Source: Gammaproteobacteria bacterium (GTDB lineage Bacteria; Pseudomonadota; Gammaproteobacteria; DRJJ01). Taken from it: a stretch of DNA of 6,206 bases. The translations under genes and the position numbers were made by a program. Positions 5,484 through 6,206 of the stretch are shown here, in pieces. A model generated the notes under the pieces. The model did no database searches and was not told the origin of the DNA. It saw only the letters and a list, made by a program, of their open reading frames with translations. The DNA is taken from the NCBI GenBank assembly GCA_011052255.1, contig DRJJ01000192.1:1-6206 (forward strand). The letters run 5' to 3'. Numbering within the stretch: the first letter of the stretch is position 1; each line of letters begins with the position of its first letter.

Positions 5484-6206
5484 GTCTTTTTACAGGCCAG
5501 CAGCCCGGCCGCAAGATCAGGGTAAACCGGATCAACGCCCAGGTGCTCACGCATTAAAGAATTATCGATACGTTTCGATTCGGCCAGATAACTCAACATA
5601 CCGGCCGTCAGTTGCTTGTCTGCCTGTGTGCGACTGATCACCGGCGGACGAGCCAGACCCAGATAATCGGCAACCTGGTTAAAGTAATCAGTCATGGTTG
5701 AGGGATGGCCATCGCAGATATTATAAATTGCGGCCGGATTATCATGGCGTACCACAGCCATGCAACTACGCACCAGATCGGTTGCGTGGATGCGGTTGCT
5801 CCAGGGTGATTCCGTTTCAGATAATACCGGCGCCCCGCTTTGCAGTCGTTTTAGCGGTAGCCGGTTCGGCCCGTAGATGCCTGGCACACGCAGAATTACC
5901 GCAGATGTCCCAATGCCTTGTGCCCAGCCGGTAAAGACCTGTTCGGCATCAACACGTCTGCGCGCTCGATCAACTAGCGGGGCAGCAGGCCGGTCTTCTG
6001 TAATCCAGTCGCCCGCACAGTCGCCGTAAATCCCGGTGGTACTGATGAGCACCGCACGCTCTGGCGGAGGACGCGTCTCATCGCCTGTCAGGGCTACTGT
6101 AAAATGGCACATACGCGTATCGTTTACCCCGCTTGCAGGGGGTGGGGCAAGGTAGTACAACCAGGCATTCTGTATATCAATGAGGCCCGATGCCAGTGGC
6201 TGATCA
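5477..6206 (-). CDS. NAD-dependent epimerase/dehydratase family protein (YeeZ-like atypical SDR), 5' end missing
   Basis: The frame is open to the right edge, so 242 codons of a longer gene are visible; the nucleotide-binding GxxGxxG end must lie outside. An in-frame TTG at 6160 is not the real start because coding similarity continues upstream (IQNAWLYYLAPPPASGVNDTR, the usual 'vvYlaPPP..G..D.R' stretch). Further motifs are VLISTTGIYGDCAGDWITE, RARRRVDAE, VILRVPGIYGPNR and SNRIHATDLV, in the order of extended/atypical SDR proteins. The canonical YxxxK pair is not clear: the tyrosine in GIYGD is followed by the RARRR segment rather than a lysine at +4, as I recall for YeeZ-type members. The substrate is unknown. 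The gene is cotranscribed with the metallopeptidase, overlapping it by 7 bp. Confidence 0.9.
   Translation of the reverse strand, partial: DQPLASGLIDIQNAWLYYLAPPPASGVNDTRMCHFTVALTGDETRPPPERAVLISTTGIYGDCAGDWITEDRPAAPLVDRARRRVDAEQVFTGWAQGIGTSAVILRVPGIYGPNRLPLKRLQSGAPVLSETESPWSNRIHATDLVRSCMAVVRHDNPAAIYNICDGHPSTMTDYFNQVADYLGLARPPVISRTQADKQLTAGMLSYLAESKRIDNSLMREHLGVDPVYPDLAAGLLACKKTC

Noticed and set aside
5477..6160. TTG at 6160 as the true start of the epimerase-like gene
   Set aside because: The family's conserved stretch continues upstream in frame to the window edge, so the start is outside.

Overview
The window is a piece of a gammaproteobacterial-type chromosome. This rests on a tripartite TolC/RND efflux operon, a SoxW-like periplasmic thioredoxin, a YeeZ-like SDR protein, and palindromic intergenic repeats of a kind I recall from gammaproteobacteria. 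I cannot name the genus. All seven well-supported genes lie on the minus strand, so transcription runs from high to low coordinates.

Right side (about 4800-6206): a 5'-truncated NAD-dependent epimerase/dehydratase-like gene overlaps by 7 bp a membrane-bound zinc metallopeptidase of the YugP type. Left side (1-2160): an operon encodes an exported thioredoxin-fold protein with a CPFC site, then a TolC-type outer-membrane channel, then the start of a periplasmic adaptor (HlyD/MFP type). The last two overlap in an ATGA junction. The RND pump gene would be expected beyond coordinate 1.

Middle (about 2355-4743): two adjacent genes of lower GC content are bracketed by copies of palindromic, MITE-like repeats. 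The first encodes a 290-aa protein with a soluble N-terminal half, a conserved-looking basic/glycine-rich linker and a hydrophobic glycine/alanine-rich hairpin region. The second starts one base after its stop and encodes a 170-aa protein with three membrane segments and a periplasmic C-terminal tail containing two cysteines. The layout fits a pore-forming antibacterial toxin followed by its membrane immunity protein, possibly a type VI secretion effector/immunity pair. That is inference from architecture and context, not from a database match. A candidate promoter and two abutting dyads lie upstream.

The repeats are of two kinds. Kind A is a palindrome at 4511-4588, with a truncated copy at 2362-2423; the shared 69 bp differ at two positions. 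Kind B is a larger inverted-repeat element at 2578-2690, with a one-ended, opposite-orientation copy at 4394-4499 and a divergent but recognisably related element at 4626-4743 that has 25-bp perfect arms. Together they suggest the two-gene cassette sits in a repeat-rich, recombination-prone slot between two conserved operons.
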